In this document: one piece after another, positions 21,006 to 28,899 of the stretch | How positions within the stretch are numbered: the stretch's first letter is position 1 | How the letters are laid out: the number at the start of each line of letters is the position of its first letter | Origin: Caldilineaceae bacterium | GTDB lineage: Bacteria; Chloroflexota; Anaerolineae; Caldilineales; Caldilineaceae | Assembly: GCA_026989655.1 (NCBI GenBank) | Contig: JALSIX010000004.1 | Location: 1-34,834 of the forward strand | Direction: 5' to 3' | Length of the DNA stretch: 34,834 nucleotides | The notes under the pieces: generated by a model | Database searches by the model: none | Told to the model about the DNA's origin: nothing | What the model saw: only the letters and a program-made list of their open reading frames with translations | Made by a program: the position numbers and the translations under genes

Positions 21006-21902
21006 TCAGGCCACCGGCTCCTTGAGATCCCAGATCCCGTCCACCTGGCGGTAGGCCCGACCGCAGGTGGGGCAGGCCAGCCGAGTGGCCTCGGGCCGCT
21101 GGAGGGCCTCCCCACCACAGGCCGGACAGCGCAGGAGCCGCTCCACCGGCAGCTCGGCCCCCGGGCCCAGGCGGGGCTCCTCCATGGTGACCGGGCGCAG
21201 CCGGGCCATCACGCTGGGCGCCAGGGGAACCCGCCCCCCCAGGGCCATCAGGGGACGCTCCAGGCGGGCCAGGAGCCCTGGGGGCACCCGGCGCTTCAGC
21301 CAGGGCACCCGGAAGTGGGAGACGGCCAGCTGCCGCTCCACCCGGAAGCCGGCCATGGCCCACTGCCGATCCATCCACGCCGGGTGGAAGTCGAAGTTGA
21401 GCTTGACGAATTCCACCGGCTCGTGTACAAATGGAGACCAGGACTGGCGCCCTGCGAGCCACCGGGCAATGGCCTTCAGATGGCGCTTGTTCGCGTACTC
21501 CATCACGGCCACGCTCTCCCGGTGCAGCACCCGGTGGAGCTGGGCCAGGGCCGCCGACACCCGGACCAGGTGATGCATCACCCGCACCATGACCAGGGTG
21601 TCCACCACCCCGGTGGCCAGAGGAAGCCGGTAGACGTTCCCGGCCACGAAGAGGAACCGAGGATCCGCCCCCCAGGTGGCCACCGCATCCCGGAGCAGGC
21701 TCCGGCTGTAGTCCACCAGGATCACCCGGCGGTAGCCCCGGTAGAGCCCGGCCAGGCGGCCGAACCCGGCGCCGATCTCCGCCAGCCGATGGCCCCGGGG
21801 CGGAAGCAGGGCCCGGAGGGCCATGCGCTCCGCGGCGTCCTCGTAGCGGCGATCCGGGGCTCCCCAGAACGCCTGGCGATATGGGCTGCCCTCGTAGTCC
21901 AT
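21006..21902 (-). CDS. SAM-dependent methyltransferase with C-terminal zinc ribbon
   Basis: This 298-aa class I methyltransferase has motif I AEIGAGFGRLA, the acidic ribose-binding loop VILVDYS, and post-motif VRVMHHL. The C-terminal 40 residues carry two CPxC pairs (CPAC and CPTC) typical of a Trm112-like zinc ribbon. The ATG at 21902 is preceded by CGGAG at a normal distance; a TTG at 21947 would add 15 residues. The substrate is unknown: small-molecule, lipid or protein methylation are all possible. It lies directly upstream of rpoD and after a long leader that contains parS. Confidence 0.82.
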   Translation of the reverse strand: MDYEGSPYRQAFWGAPDRRYEDAAERMALRALLPPRGHRLAEIGAGFGRLAGLYRGYRRVILVDYSRSLLRDAVATWGADPRFLFVAGNVYRLPLATGVVDTLVMVRVMHHLVRVSAALAQLHRVLHRESVAVMEYANKRHLKAIARWLAGRQSWSPFVHEPVEFVKLNFDFHPAWMDRQWAMAGFRVERQLAVSHFRVPWLKRRVPPGLLARLERPLMALGGRVPLAPSVMARLRPVTMEEPRLGPGAELPVERLLRCPACGGEALQRPEATRLACPTCGRAYRQVDGIWDLKEPVA

Positions 21903-22003
21903 CACCGGGATCTCCGGCGTGGGAGGGCCCGCGGCACGGGTGGTCAAGGAACCTGCCCCCGAACTTCCCAGTGAAGCGCATCCCGTGGGGCCGGGCCCGG
22001 CGA

Positions 22004-22019
22004 TGTTTCACGTGAAACA
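22004..22019. other. parS chromosome-partition site
   Basis: A perfect 16-bp palindrome TGTTTCACGTGAAACA matches the ParB-binding parS consensus exactly. parS sites cluster around oriC in most bacteria; gyrB and rpoD nearby fit an origin-proximal location. It sits in the untranslated leader of the methyltransferase/rpoD transcript. Confidence 0.95.
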
Positions 22020-22078
22020 CGCCCATCCCCGCCCCACCCACGAAAGATGCCAAGGCCTGGGGCGGCCTACAGGCCGCC

Positions 22079-22120
22079 AAAAAGAAAAATTGCGAAAGAG
22101 CCCGGACATCCTCTTTCGCA
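22079..22120 (-). terminator. promoter-proximal intrinsic terminator or attenuator upstream of methyltransferase/rpoD
   Basis: On the minus strand, TGCGAAAGAG (22111-22120) and CTCTTTCGCA (22091-22100) form a perfect 10-bp stem with a 10-nt loop, followed by ATTTTTCTTTTTGG (22077-22090). The hairpin begins about 2 nt after the predicted start of the 22129-22157 promoter. A second perfect 8-bp hairpin (GGCGGCCT/AGGCCGCC, 22061-22078) follows at once. It has no upstream gene to terminate, so it acts on its own promoter's transcripts. Confidence 0.75.
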
Positions 22121-22128
22121 TTCGACCC

Positions 22129-22157
22129 ATTATACCACGCCCCGAACCGGGTTTCAA
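22129..22157 (-). promoter_or_regulatory. promoter for the methyltransferase-rpoD transcript
   Basis: On the minus strand, TTGAAA (22152-22157), 17 bp, then a perfect TATAAT (22129-22134) with an extended -10 TGG (22135-22137). The predicted start is an A near 22122. Transcripts pass the terminator hairpin and parS before the methyltransferase start (21902). Confidence 0.85.
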
Positions 22158-22202
22158 CCCCCAATTTGAGATTTTTTGCACGAAATGCGCGAGGAGACAG
22201 CC

Positions 22203-23348
22203 ATGCCCGAGCCCGTGATCGTGGAGGCCGTGCGCACCCCCATCGGCAAGAAGCAGGGAAGCCTCCGCCACCTGGAGCCCATCCGGCTGGCGGCCCTGGT
22301 GTTGCGGGCCGTGGTGGAGCGAGCAGGGCTGGACCCGGCCCAGGTGGACGATGTGGTCATGGGGTGCGTCACCCAGGTGGACGAACAGGGGGCCAACATC
22401 GCCCGCCTGGCAGCCCTCTACGCAGGCTTCCCGGTGACGGTCCCCGGGGTGAGCCTGAACCGCATGTGCGGCTCCAGCCAACAGGCCATCCACTTCGCCT
22501 GCCAGGCCGTGGCCGCGGGCGACATGGCGATCGTGATCGCCGCCGGGGTGGAGAGCATGAGCCGGGTCCCCATGGGCTCCGACTTCCCCAGCCGTTTCCC
22601 CCCGGACCCCCCCTGTCGCCTCCTCCACCAGGGGATCGCCGCGGAGCTGGTGGCCCAGCGCTGGGGGCTCAGCCGAGAGGCCCTGGACGCATACGCCTAC
22701 CAGAGCCACATCCGAGCCGCCGCGGCCACCCGGGCCGGCCACTTCCGCAGCCAGATCCTGCCCATCCCCCTGCCGGCCAACGGTGCCGAGGGGGTGTTGG
22801 ACCACGACGAGGGGATCCGCTTCCAGCCGGACCGGGCCCGGATGGCCGCCCTGCCCCCGGCCTTCCAGGAGGACGGCGTGATCACCGCGGGAAACGCCAG
22901 CCAGATCAGCGACGGGGCCGCGGCCGTCCTGATCATGGACCGGGAAAAGGCCCGGGCCCTGGGGCTCCGTCCCCGGGCCCGCTTCCTGAGCCGGGTGGTG
23001 GTGGGCAGCGACCCCGAGCTCATGCTCACCGGCCCCATCCCCGCCACCGAGAGGGCCTTGCAACAGGCCGGCCTCAGCCTCGACCAGATGGACGTCATCG
23101 AGATCAACGAGGCCTTCGCCTCGGTGGTCCTGGCCTGGGCCCAGGAACTGGAGCCCCCCATGGAACGGGTGAACCCCAACGGAGGGGCCATCGCCCATGG
23201 CCACCCCCTGGGGGCCACCGGCGCCATCCTGATGACCAAGCTGCTCCACGAACTGGAACGACGGAACGGCCGCTACGGCCTGCAGACCATGTGCATCGGC
23301 CACGGCCAGGCCACGGCCACCGTCATCGAGAGGATCCAGGAGGCGTAG
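22203..23348 (+). CDS. thiolase family acetyl-CoA acyltransferase
   Basis: This 381-aa thiolase has nucleophile C89 in NRMCGSS, NEAF, the general-base histidine H334 in GHPLGATG, and catalytic C364 in CIGHG. In the family it either condenses two acetyl-CoA or cleaves 3-ketoacyl-CoA in beta-oxidation. The ATG at 22203 follows GAGGAGA; the frame from 22176 is less likely. It is divergent to the rpoD leader promoter. An acyl-CoA synthetase two genes on and a PhaI-like protein further right suggest fatty-acid or polyhydroxyalkanoate metabolism. FadA-type versus AtoB/PhaA-type cannot be settled by motif. The 3' end overlaps the convergent phosphatase gene by 26 bp. Confidence 0.92.
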   Translation: MPEPVIVEAVRTPIGKKQGSLRHLEPIRLAALVLRAVVERAGLDPAQVDDVVMGCVTQVDEQGANIARLAALYAGFPVTVPGVSLNRMCGSSQQAIHFACQAVAAGDMAIVIAAGVESMSRVPMGSDFPSRFPPDPPCRLLHQGIAAELVAQRWGLSREALDAYAYQSHIRAAAATRAGHFRSQILPIPLPANGAEGVLDHDEGIRFQPDRARMAALPPAFQEDGVITAGNASQISDGAAAVLIMDREKARALGLRPRARFLSRVVVGSDPELMLTGPIPATERALQQAGLSLDQMDVIEINEAFASVVLAWAQELEPPMERVNPNGGAIAHGHPLGATGAILMTKLLHELERRNGRYGLQTMCIGHGQATATVIERIQEA

Positions 23349-24012
23349 AAGGCGGATCGTCGAAGATCTCCGTGGCCGGACGGGGGGTTCGCGTCTCTCG
23401 AGGCAGGTGGTCCACGTCGTTGAGCCGGACCGGGTGCCAGCCTTCGCCGTCCCACTCCACCACGGAGATGGCGCAGTTGGGCGCATCGAAACGCACCCAA
23501 TCCTGGGGACCTTCCCCAAACCACTGGGCCAACACATTGCTGATCACCCCGCCATGGGTGACCACCACCAGGGTCTGGCCCGGATGCCGACGGGCCAGAC
23601 CCTCCATGGTCCGACGGACCCGACGGCTGAAGGCCACCGGCGATTCGCCGTTGGGCGGGGCGAAATGGGGATCCCGGGCCCAACGCTCCCAGAGGCGCTT
23701 TCGCTGCTGCAGCTCCTGGAAGGAGAGCCCCTCCCAGTCGCCGATGCTCATCTCCCGCAGCCCAGGCTCCACCGTGGGTGCCCGCCCGATGGCCCGGGCA
23801 ATGGCCTCAGCCGTCCTCCGAGCCCGGGGCAGAGGCGAGACGTAGATCGCATGGATGGGATGCTCCCGGTGCATGGACGCGAGACGACGGGCCGTGGCCT
23901 CCACCTGAAGCCGGCCCCGAGGGGTCAGGGGCGCGTCCAGGTGGCCGTGCCACACCTTGCGCACATTGGCCTCGGTCTCCCCATGCCGGACCAGGATCAG
24001 ACGGGTGCCCAT
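23323..24012 (-). CDS. histidine phosphatase (phosphoglycerate mutase-like) family protein
   Basis: This 229-aa protein has the catalytic LVRHGETEAN motif (H10), the arginine in SPLPRARRTAEAIA, the acid GDWEG, and the second histidine in VVTHGGVISNVL. Members are phosphatases or cofactor-dependent mutases; the lack of a mutase-specific insert points to a phosphatase of unknown substrate. The ATG at 24012 has GGAAGG at a normal distance. The C-terminal 35 residues are a proline/arginine-rich extension beyond the core. That tail lies partly in the 26-bp overlap with the thiolase gene. It follows the acyl-CoA synthetase gene by 128 bp on the same strand, perhaps as one transcript. Confidence 0.9.
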   Translation of the reverse strand: MGTRLILVRHGETEANVRKVWHGHLDAPLTPRGRLQVEATARRLASMHREHPIHAIYVSPLPRARRTAEAIARAIGRAPTVEPGLREMSIGDWEGLSFQELQQRKRLWERWARDPHFAPPNGESPVAFSRRVRRTMEGLARRHPGQTLVVVTHGGVISNVLAQWFGEGPQDWVRFDAPNCAISVVEWDGEGWHPVRLNDVDHLPRETRTPRPATEIFDDPPSTPPGSSR

Positions 24013-24140
24013 GGCAGGCCTTCCGGCCGACGTGGAGCCCACCGCCCTCCTGCGGGGGCCATGGCCGTGCATTCGTCCACCCTCCCGAAGGCCCTCCACC
24101 CCGTCCGGGTCTGGACGAAGCCGAGGCCCATGTCCTGACC

Positions 24141-25757
24141 TCATCCCTGTTCCCGCAGCTTCCGACGCATGATCTTGCCCGTGGCCGTCATGGGCAGGGT
24201 GTCCACGAACGCGATCTGGCGGGGATACTCGTGGGCCGCCAGCCGGACCTTCACGTATGCCTGGATCTCCTGGACCAGCTCCGGCCCGGGCGCCCATCCC
24301 TCCTGCAACACCAGGAAGGCCTTCACCGCCTGCCCCCGAAGGGGATCGGGCACCCCCACTGCCGCGGCCAGCTTCACCGCCGGATGCCCCATGAGGCAGT
24401 CCTCGATCTCCCCCGGGCCGATCCGATACCCCCCGCTGATGATCACGTCGTCGTTCCGCCCCACGAAGCGGATGTACCCCTCCTCGTCCAGGATGCCCAT
24501 GTCGCCGGTGAGCAGCCAGTCGCCCAGGTACTTGTCCGCTGTGGCCTGGGGGTTGTCCCAGTATTCCAGGAACATGACCGGATCCGGGCCGCGGACCGCG
24601 ATCTGGCCCACCTGGCCTGGGGGCAGGGGCTCGCCGGCCTCCCCCAGGACCGCGACCCGGTGCCCGGGGACCGGACGGCCCATGACCCCGGGCTTGGCAG
24701 GCATGAGGGCAGCACAGGAGGAGATGACCATGTTGCACTCGGTCTGGCCGTAGAACTCGTTGATGGTCAGGCCAAAGGTCCGTCGCCCCCAGTCCAACAG
24801 CTCCGCGCCCAGGGTCTCGCCCCCGCTGGCGATGGAGCGCATCTGGTAGTTCCAACGCCGCGCCGGCCGCTCCACGGCCCGCATCATCTTGAGTGCAGTG
24901 GGGGGAAGGAACGCGTTGCGCACCTGGAAGTCGGCCAGGAGCTGGAACGCGGCCTCGGGGTCGAACTTGGCGAAGCGGTGGGAGACCACCGCGATGCCGT
25001 GGTGCCAGGCCGGCATGAGCACATCGTAGAGCCCCCCGATCCAGGCCCAATCCGCGGGGGTCCAGATCCGATCCCCGGGCTGGGGGAAGAGGTCGTGGGA
25101 CATCTCCACCCCCGGCAGATGGCCCAGGAGGGTTCGATGGGCATGGAGGGCTCCCTTGGGAGGGCCCGTGGTGCCCGAGGTGTAGAGGATCAGCGCCGGA
25201 TCGTCCGCCTGGGTCGCGACCGGAACGAAGTCGGCCGAGGCCTGCCGGCGCAGGGCGTGGAAGTCCAGACAGCCCGCCTCGGGACCGTCCACGGTGAGGA
25301 CCACCTCCAACGCGGGCAGCTCCTCGCGCACGGCCCGGATCTTGGCCGCCCCCTCGGCGTCGGTGATCACCGCCCGGGCTCCGCTGTGGGCCAGCCGGTA
25401 GGCCAGAGCCTCCAACCCGAAGAGGGTGAACAGAGGGACCGCGATGGCCCCCAGCTTGTACACAGCCACGTGGCTGTACGCGGTCTCGGGCCTCTGGCCC
25501 AGCAGGATCCCCACCCGATCGCCCAGACCGATCCCCAGCTCCCGCAGCAGGTTGGCCGTCTCGTTGGAGCGGGCCCGGATATCGGCAAAGGTGTACTCCT
25601 CCACACCGCCGTCTGGGCGGCGGTGGATCAGGGCCAGACGGCCTGGTTCGGCCTGGGCCCACCGATCGCACACATCCACACCGATGTTGTACTGCCGGGG
25701 GACCTGCCAGCGAAACGCCTGTACCAGAGCTTCGTAGCTGGACGCGGACGGCAACAC
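24141..25757 (-). CDS. AMP-forming acyl-CoA synthetase (ACSM-like)
   Basis: This 538-aa adenylate-forming ligase activates a carboxylate to acyl-CoA via acyl-AMP. The P-loop-like LYTSGTTGPPKG, the FYGQTE core motif, TGD (LLTGDMG), the hinge FVGRNDDVI and the C-terminal lysine in PMTATGKIMRRKL are present. The substrate region resembles medium-chain or acetyl-type synthetases; the exact acid is unknown. I chose the GTG at 25757 because AAGGAGGGG precedes it. A GTG at 25850 would add 31 residues and has no good SD. The divergent response regulator starts at 25906. A thiolase nearby supports fatty-acid catabolism. Confidence 0.92.
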   Translation of the reverse strand: MLPSASSYEALVQAFRWQVPRQYNIGVDVCDRWAQAEPGRLALIHRRPDGGVEEYTFADIRARSNETANLLRELGIGLGDRVGILLGQRPETAYSHVAVYKLGAIAVPLFTLFGLEALAYRLAHSGARAVITDAEGAAKIRAVREELPALEVVLTVDGPEAGCLDFHALRRQASADFVPVATQADDPALILYTSGTTGPPKGALHAHRTLLGHLPGVEMSHDLFPQPGDRIWTPADWAWIGGLYDVLMPAWHHGIAVVSHRFAKFDPEAAFQLLADFQVRNAFLPPTALKMMRAVERPARRWNYQMRSIASGGETLGAELLDWGRRTFGLTINEFYGQTECNMVISSCAALMPAKPGVMGRPVPGHRVAVLGEAGEPLPPGQVGQIAVRGPDPVMFLEYWDNPQATADKYLGDWLLTGDMGILDEEGYIRFVGRNDDVIISGGYRIGPGEIEDCLMGHPAVKLAAAVGVPDPLRGQAVKAFLVLQEGWAPGPELVQEIQAYVKVRLAAHEYPRQIAFVDTLPMTATGKIMRRKLREQG

Positions 25758-25905
25758 GATCCCCTCCTTCGCGTCAGAGAGGGCCCAGAGAGATTGGGCC
25801 AGATCGCCTACGGACCGGGGCGCGAGCGCGGTGGTAGCATAGAGATGCACGTTGTAACCCCAGCGCCCTTAAAGCCCACTTACCTCTCTCCCGGGTCCAA
25901 GGACC

Positions 25906-26346
25906 ATGTCGACACAGACCAGAGCAGGAGCCATGTACTCACCCCGCCCCGACACCGATGATTCCACCCCCACGGTGGTGGTCGTGGACGACGAGGCCCA
26001 GATCGGCCGCTTCATTGCCATGTGCCTGGAGCGGCTGGGGCTACACCCGGTGGTGTGCCAGACAGTGGCCGAAGCCCGAGAGTACCTGGACAGCCATCCT
26101 GTGGCCTTGGTGCTGACCGACCTCCTCATGCCTGGGGAGGGAGGCGAAGAGCTCATTCGCTGGATGGAAGTCCACCATCCCCACATCCCCGTGGTGGTGA
26201 TCACCGCCTACGCGGCCAACATGGTGGCCGCACAGGTGGACCACGCCCAGGTCCAGGCAGTGCTCACCAAGCCCTTCACCGTGCGCCAACTGGACCAGAC
26301 CGTGAACGATCTCCTATGGCCACGGGAGGTGGGGGAACGGATGTAG
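25906..26346 (+). CDS. single-domain response regulator
   Basis: This 146-aa protein consists of a receiver domain only: acidic pair D28/D29, phospho-acceptor D72 in VLTDLLMPG, T100 in VITAY, and K122 in TKPF. A 20-residue polar N-terminal extension precedes it and there is no output domain. Such proteins act as phosphate sinks, in relays or by protein contacts. The ATG at 25906 is preceded by AAGGA; an ATG at 25933 with AGGAG immediately before it is an alternative. No histidine kinase is nearby. Its last 33 bp overlap the convergent GNAT gene. Confidence 0.9.
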   Translation: MSTQTRAGAMYSPRPDTDDSTPTVVVVDDEAQIGRFIAMCLERLGLHPVVCQTVAEAREYLDSHPVALVLTDLLMPGEGGEELIRWMEVHHPHIPVVVITAYAANMVAAQVDHAQVQAVLTKPFTVRQLDQTVNDLLWPREVGERM

Positions 26347-27201
26347 CGCCTCCGGGACCAGGATATAGCGCCACTCCCCCTCCAGGCATACGCAGTCCAC
26401 CAGCACGTAGCCGGCCTGGAAGGCCGCCTCCAGGGCTGCCCGCAGGGCAAAGCGCCATTCCAGCAGCAGGGAAAGGCTGTGGGCCCGAAGGGCCTCCACG
26501 CTCTCGGGCAGGGGCACGGCCAGGGGACGCCCGTCCAACGTGGGCGTGCCCCCCAACGGTTCCCGCAGCTCGGGCCGCCCCGGCAGGGACCGGGTGGACA
26601 GCATCTCCAGAGCCAACCCTCTCCAGTCCACGTCTCCGGGCGCTGGATCGGCCAGCGCGTACGCCACCCTGGGGCTGGCCAGATGCCAGTCCACCTGACA
26701 CCGGTCGCTGGGCAGCCCCCGGTTCAGCCGGTCGGTCATCTCCCCGTACACGTTGCGCAGATAGGTGCGGCAGGTGGCCCCCAGCCGGTGGATGTTGAAG
26801 CGCCCGTTGACCCGTTGCAGGGGATCGTAGGTCCAGGTGATCCAGTCCGTCCATCCCTGGGCCAGCATCTCCTCCCGCTGGATCCGCTTGAGGGCCAGGC
26901 CGATGCCGTGGCCCTGCCAGGCCGGCAGCACCCCCACGATGTGGCTGCACAGCTTCAGACGACGTTCGCCCGAGGGCAGGGTGCCGAAGGCCGGCCATCC
27001 CAGGGCGATGCCCACCATGCCGCCGGTCTCCTCCGGGCCCTCCTGGGCAAAGGCCCCCCAGAGGAAGCCCCCGTTCTTGGCCTGGGTGACCAGCACATGG
27101 AGCGGCACGATCTCGTCCGGCACCCGTCCCCAGATCCGGGCCTGGACCTCCTGGAAATGGCGACAGTCCTCCAAGGTCGTGAGTGCGCGATAGGTGATCA
27201 T
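26314..27201 (-). CDS. GNAT-fold protein of the COG3375 type
   Basis: This 295-aa protein has a GNAT-like N-terminal half: HIVGVLPAWQGHGIGLALKRIQREE carries the acetyl-CoA-binding signature. The segments WTYDPLQRVNGRFNIHRLGA and YGEMTDRLNRGLPSDR are typical of an uncharacterised conserved family (COG3375 by my recollection). The C-terminal half is family-specific. Activity and substrate are not known. The ATG at 27201 lacks a good SD. It is the last gene of the glyA operon, 96 bp after the RNA methyltransferase-like gene, and its 3' end overlaps the response regulator. Confidence 0.82.
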   Translation of the reverse strand: MITYRALTTLEDCRHFQEVQARIWGRVPDEIVPLHVLVTQAKNGGFLWGAFAQEGPEETGGMVGIALGWPAFGTLPSGERRLKLCSHIVGVLPAWQGHGIGLALKRIQREEMLAQGWTDWITWTYDPLQRVNGRFNIHRLGATCRTYLRNVYGEMTDRLNRGLPSDRCQVDWHLASPRVAYALADPAPGDVDWRGLALEMLSTRSLPGRPELREPLGGTPTLDGRPLAVPLPESVEALRAHSLSLLLEWRFALRAALEAAFQAGYVLVDCVCLEGEWRYILVPEALHPFPHLPWP

Positions 27202-27297
27202 GGTACCGAGCGATGCCGAGCGGGCTGCTGCGGTGGATGGCCCCCCGGGGTGTCCCCGGCCGGAACGGGGTCCTCAAGGGCCCCCGGGAGGTAGCGT

Positions 27298-28857
27298 TCA
27301 CCGGTGGCGTTCGAAGCGGGCGATGACCGTCACCCGGGCCTGATGCGGTGCCAGATCCACCGGCTGGACTCGGTGCAGGCGGAAGCTGCGCTCCTGCAGG
27401 GGGGCCACGGCCCGGCCCACGGCCTCGGGCCGCTCGGTGATGACCCCGAAGCGCACCACCCCCATCCGGTAGAGGGGAGGCGCCAGGGTCTCCAGAGGAG
27501 GGCCCTCCTCGGGGAGATGGATCAGGGCCACGTCGGCCCGATAGCCCTTGCGCTGCAGACGCTTCAGGGTCTGGGGAAGGGGGCCCGGGTGCAGGGCCAC
27601 GTTGTCCAGGCCGGCCAGGTTCTCCTCCAGGGCCCTCAGGGCCAGGGGGTCCTCCTCCAGGGCGATGACCGTCCCCACCGCCTCCGCCAGGGCCACCGTG
27701 TGGACGCCGAATCCGGCCCAGATGTCCAGGAGATGCTCAAAGGGCTGGAGCTCCAACACCTGGGCCAAGATCTCGGGAATGGCCTGGTTGGCCAGGACAT
27801 GGGGCCAGAGAAAGTCCCGCGGGCCCACGGGGGGATAGGCCCGGAGCCATCGCGGGCCCACGGATATCGGATAGCTCCACTCCCCCACCAGGAGCTCCAC
27901 CTCCGCCTGGTGTCTCCGTTCCCGATACAGCACGACGTTCACCGGCAGGTCCAGGGACAGGTCGGGAAGCTCCCGACCGGCCAGTTCCAGGACCACCATG
28001 CCCGGTTCCTGGTCGGTCAGCTCGGGGCCGGTGGCGCCCACGGCCAGGCGCACAGCCCGCAGGCGGGGCCTAAGGTGGGCAGGTCCTTGGCCCTCTCCGG
28101 CCAGAGGTTCCCCGGGATCCCTGTCCTCTGGCCCCCTCCTCCCGGCGGCGCTGATCGGGGGAAGGGCCGCGGGAGGGTGGGGCTCGGTCGCCTGAAAGGC
28201 CCGGAAGAGCTGGTCCAGTTGGGGGTGATGGAGCAGACAGGCCTGCACAGGCACCGGGGCGTTGTCTCCGGCCGGCTCCGGGCCGGCGGTTCGGGCCGGC
28301 AGACCCAGGCGGCCCTCCGGGTCCACCGGAAAGCGCATCTGGGTGCAGTAGCCGTAGGTCAGCAGCCGGTCCTCTGTGGATGCGTTCGGATCGCCGAACG
28401 CGATGGGATCCTCCACCAGCCGATCGGCCCAGCTCTGCGGGGCCGGCCCGGGCCGGGGAGGGGCCTGGGCTGTGGCCGCCAACTGCGCCACCACCATGGA
28501 CCGCTTCCAGCGAAGCTGTTCCACGTAGTCCACGTGTTGCCACTGGCACCCCGCGCATCGGGGGGTGTCCGCGGGGTTCAGTCGGGTGCCGTCGGGCAGT
28601 TCCACCGGCCGGGGAGGGCCGAAATAGGGACAGGGAGCCGGAACCCGATGGGGGCTGGCCCTGTGCACCTGCAGCAGGCTCCCCTCCCAGGATCCGTGCT
28701 CCCCGAGGCCCTCCAGGCGGACCTCCACCTCCTCGCCGGGAAGCCCGTCCACCACGTAGATGGGGGTGCCGGTCTCCGGGTGTGGGGCCCAGGCCCTTCC
28801 CCAGGCGTCTGGCCCGGAGAGCACCAGCCGGAGGACGGTCATCTCAGCGTTGTCCAT
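27298..28857 (-). CDS. TrmA/RlmD-family RNA methyltransferase-like protein lacking the catalytic cysteine
   Basis: This 519-aa protein has an N-terminal TRAM-like beta domain (about residues 6-65) and Fe-S ligands C76, C101 and C104 in CAGCQWQH. A fourth cysteine in VQACLLHHP matches the family's 4Fe-4S layout, with a longer first spacing. A SAM-binding-type segment LDIWAGFGVHTVALA follows. In active uridine-C5 methyltransferases, a DPPR motif and a catalytic cysteine in SCNPATLARD come next. Here the corresponding parts read IHLPEEGPP and GVITERPEAV, with no cysteine. It may be a non-catalytic RNA-binding paralogue or have an altered mechanism. The ATG at 28857 has no clear SD; one at 28842 is possible. 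It is fourth in the glyA operon. Confidence 0.8.
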   Translation of the reverse strand: MDNAEMTVLRLVLSGPDAWGRAWAPHPETGTPIYVVDGLPGEEVEVRLEGLGEHGSWEGSLLQVHRASPHRVPAPCPYFGPPRPVELPDGTRLNPADTPRCAGCQWQHVDYVEQLRWKRSMVVAQLAATAQAPPRPGPAPQSWADRLVEDPIAFGDPNASTEDRLLTYGYCTQMRFPVDPEGRLGLPARTAGPEPAGDNAPVPVQACLLHHPQLDQLFRAFQATEPHPPAALPPISAAGRRGPEDRDPGEPLAGEGQGPAHLRPRLRAVRLAVGATGPELTDQEPGMVVLELAGRELPDLSLDLPVNVVLYRERRHQAEVELLVGEWSYPISVGPRWLRAYPPVGPRDFLWPHVLANQAIPEILAQVLELQPFEHLLDIWAGFGVHTVALAEAVGTVIALEEDPLALRALEENLAGLDNVALHPGPLPQTLKRLQRKGYRADVALIHLPEEGPPLETLAPPLYRMGVVRFGVITERPEAVGRAVAPLQERSFRLHRVQPVDLAPHQARVTVIARFERHR

Positions 28858-28899
28858 CCATCATCGTGCATCCGTCAGCGTTGTCCCTCCTCACCGTTG
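28851..28899. repeat. heptad-period repeat between M3 peptidase and RNA methyltransferase-like genes
   Basis: CAT recurs at 28855, 28862 and 28869 and CAG at 28876, exactly 7 nt apart, in successive heptamers. The 14-mer CATCCATCATCGTG matches 3566-3579 exactly. TCAGCGTTGTCC occurs twice (28844-28855 and 28875-28886). The repeat covers the end of one gene and the start of the next. Confidence 0.5.

Noticed and set aside
22061-22078. Plus-strand terminator before thiolase
   Set aside because: The stem is followed by A's, not T's, on the plus strand and no plus-strand gene ends upstream.
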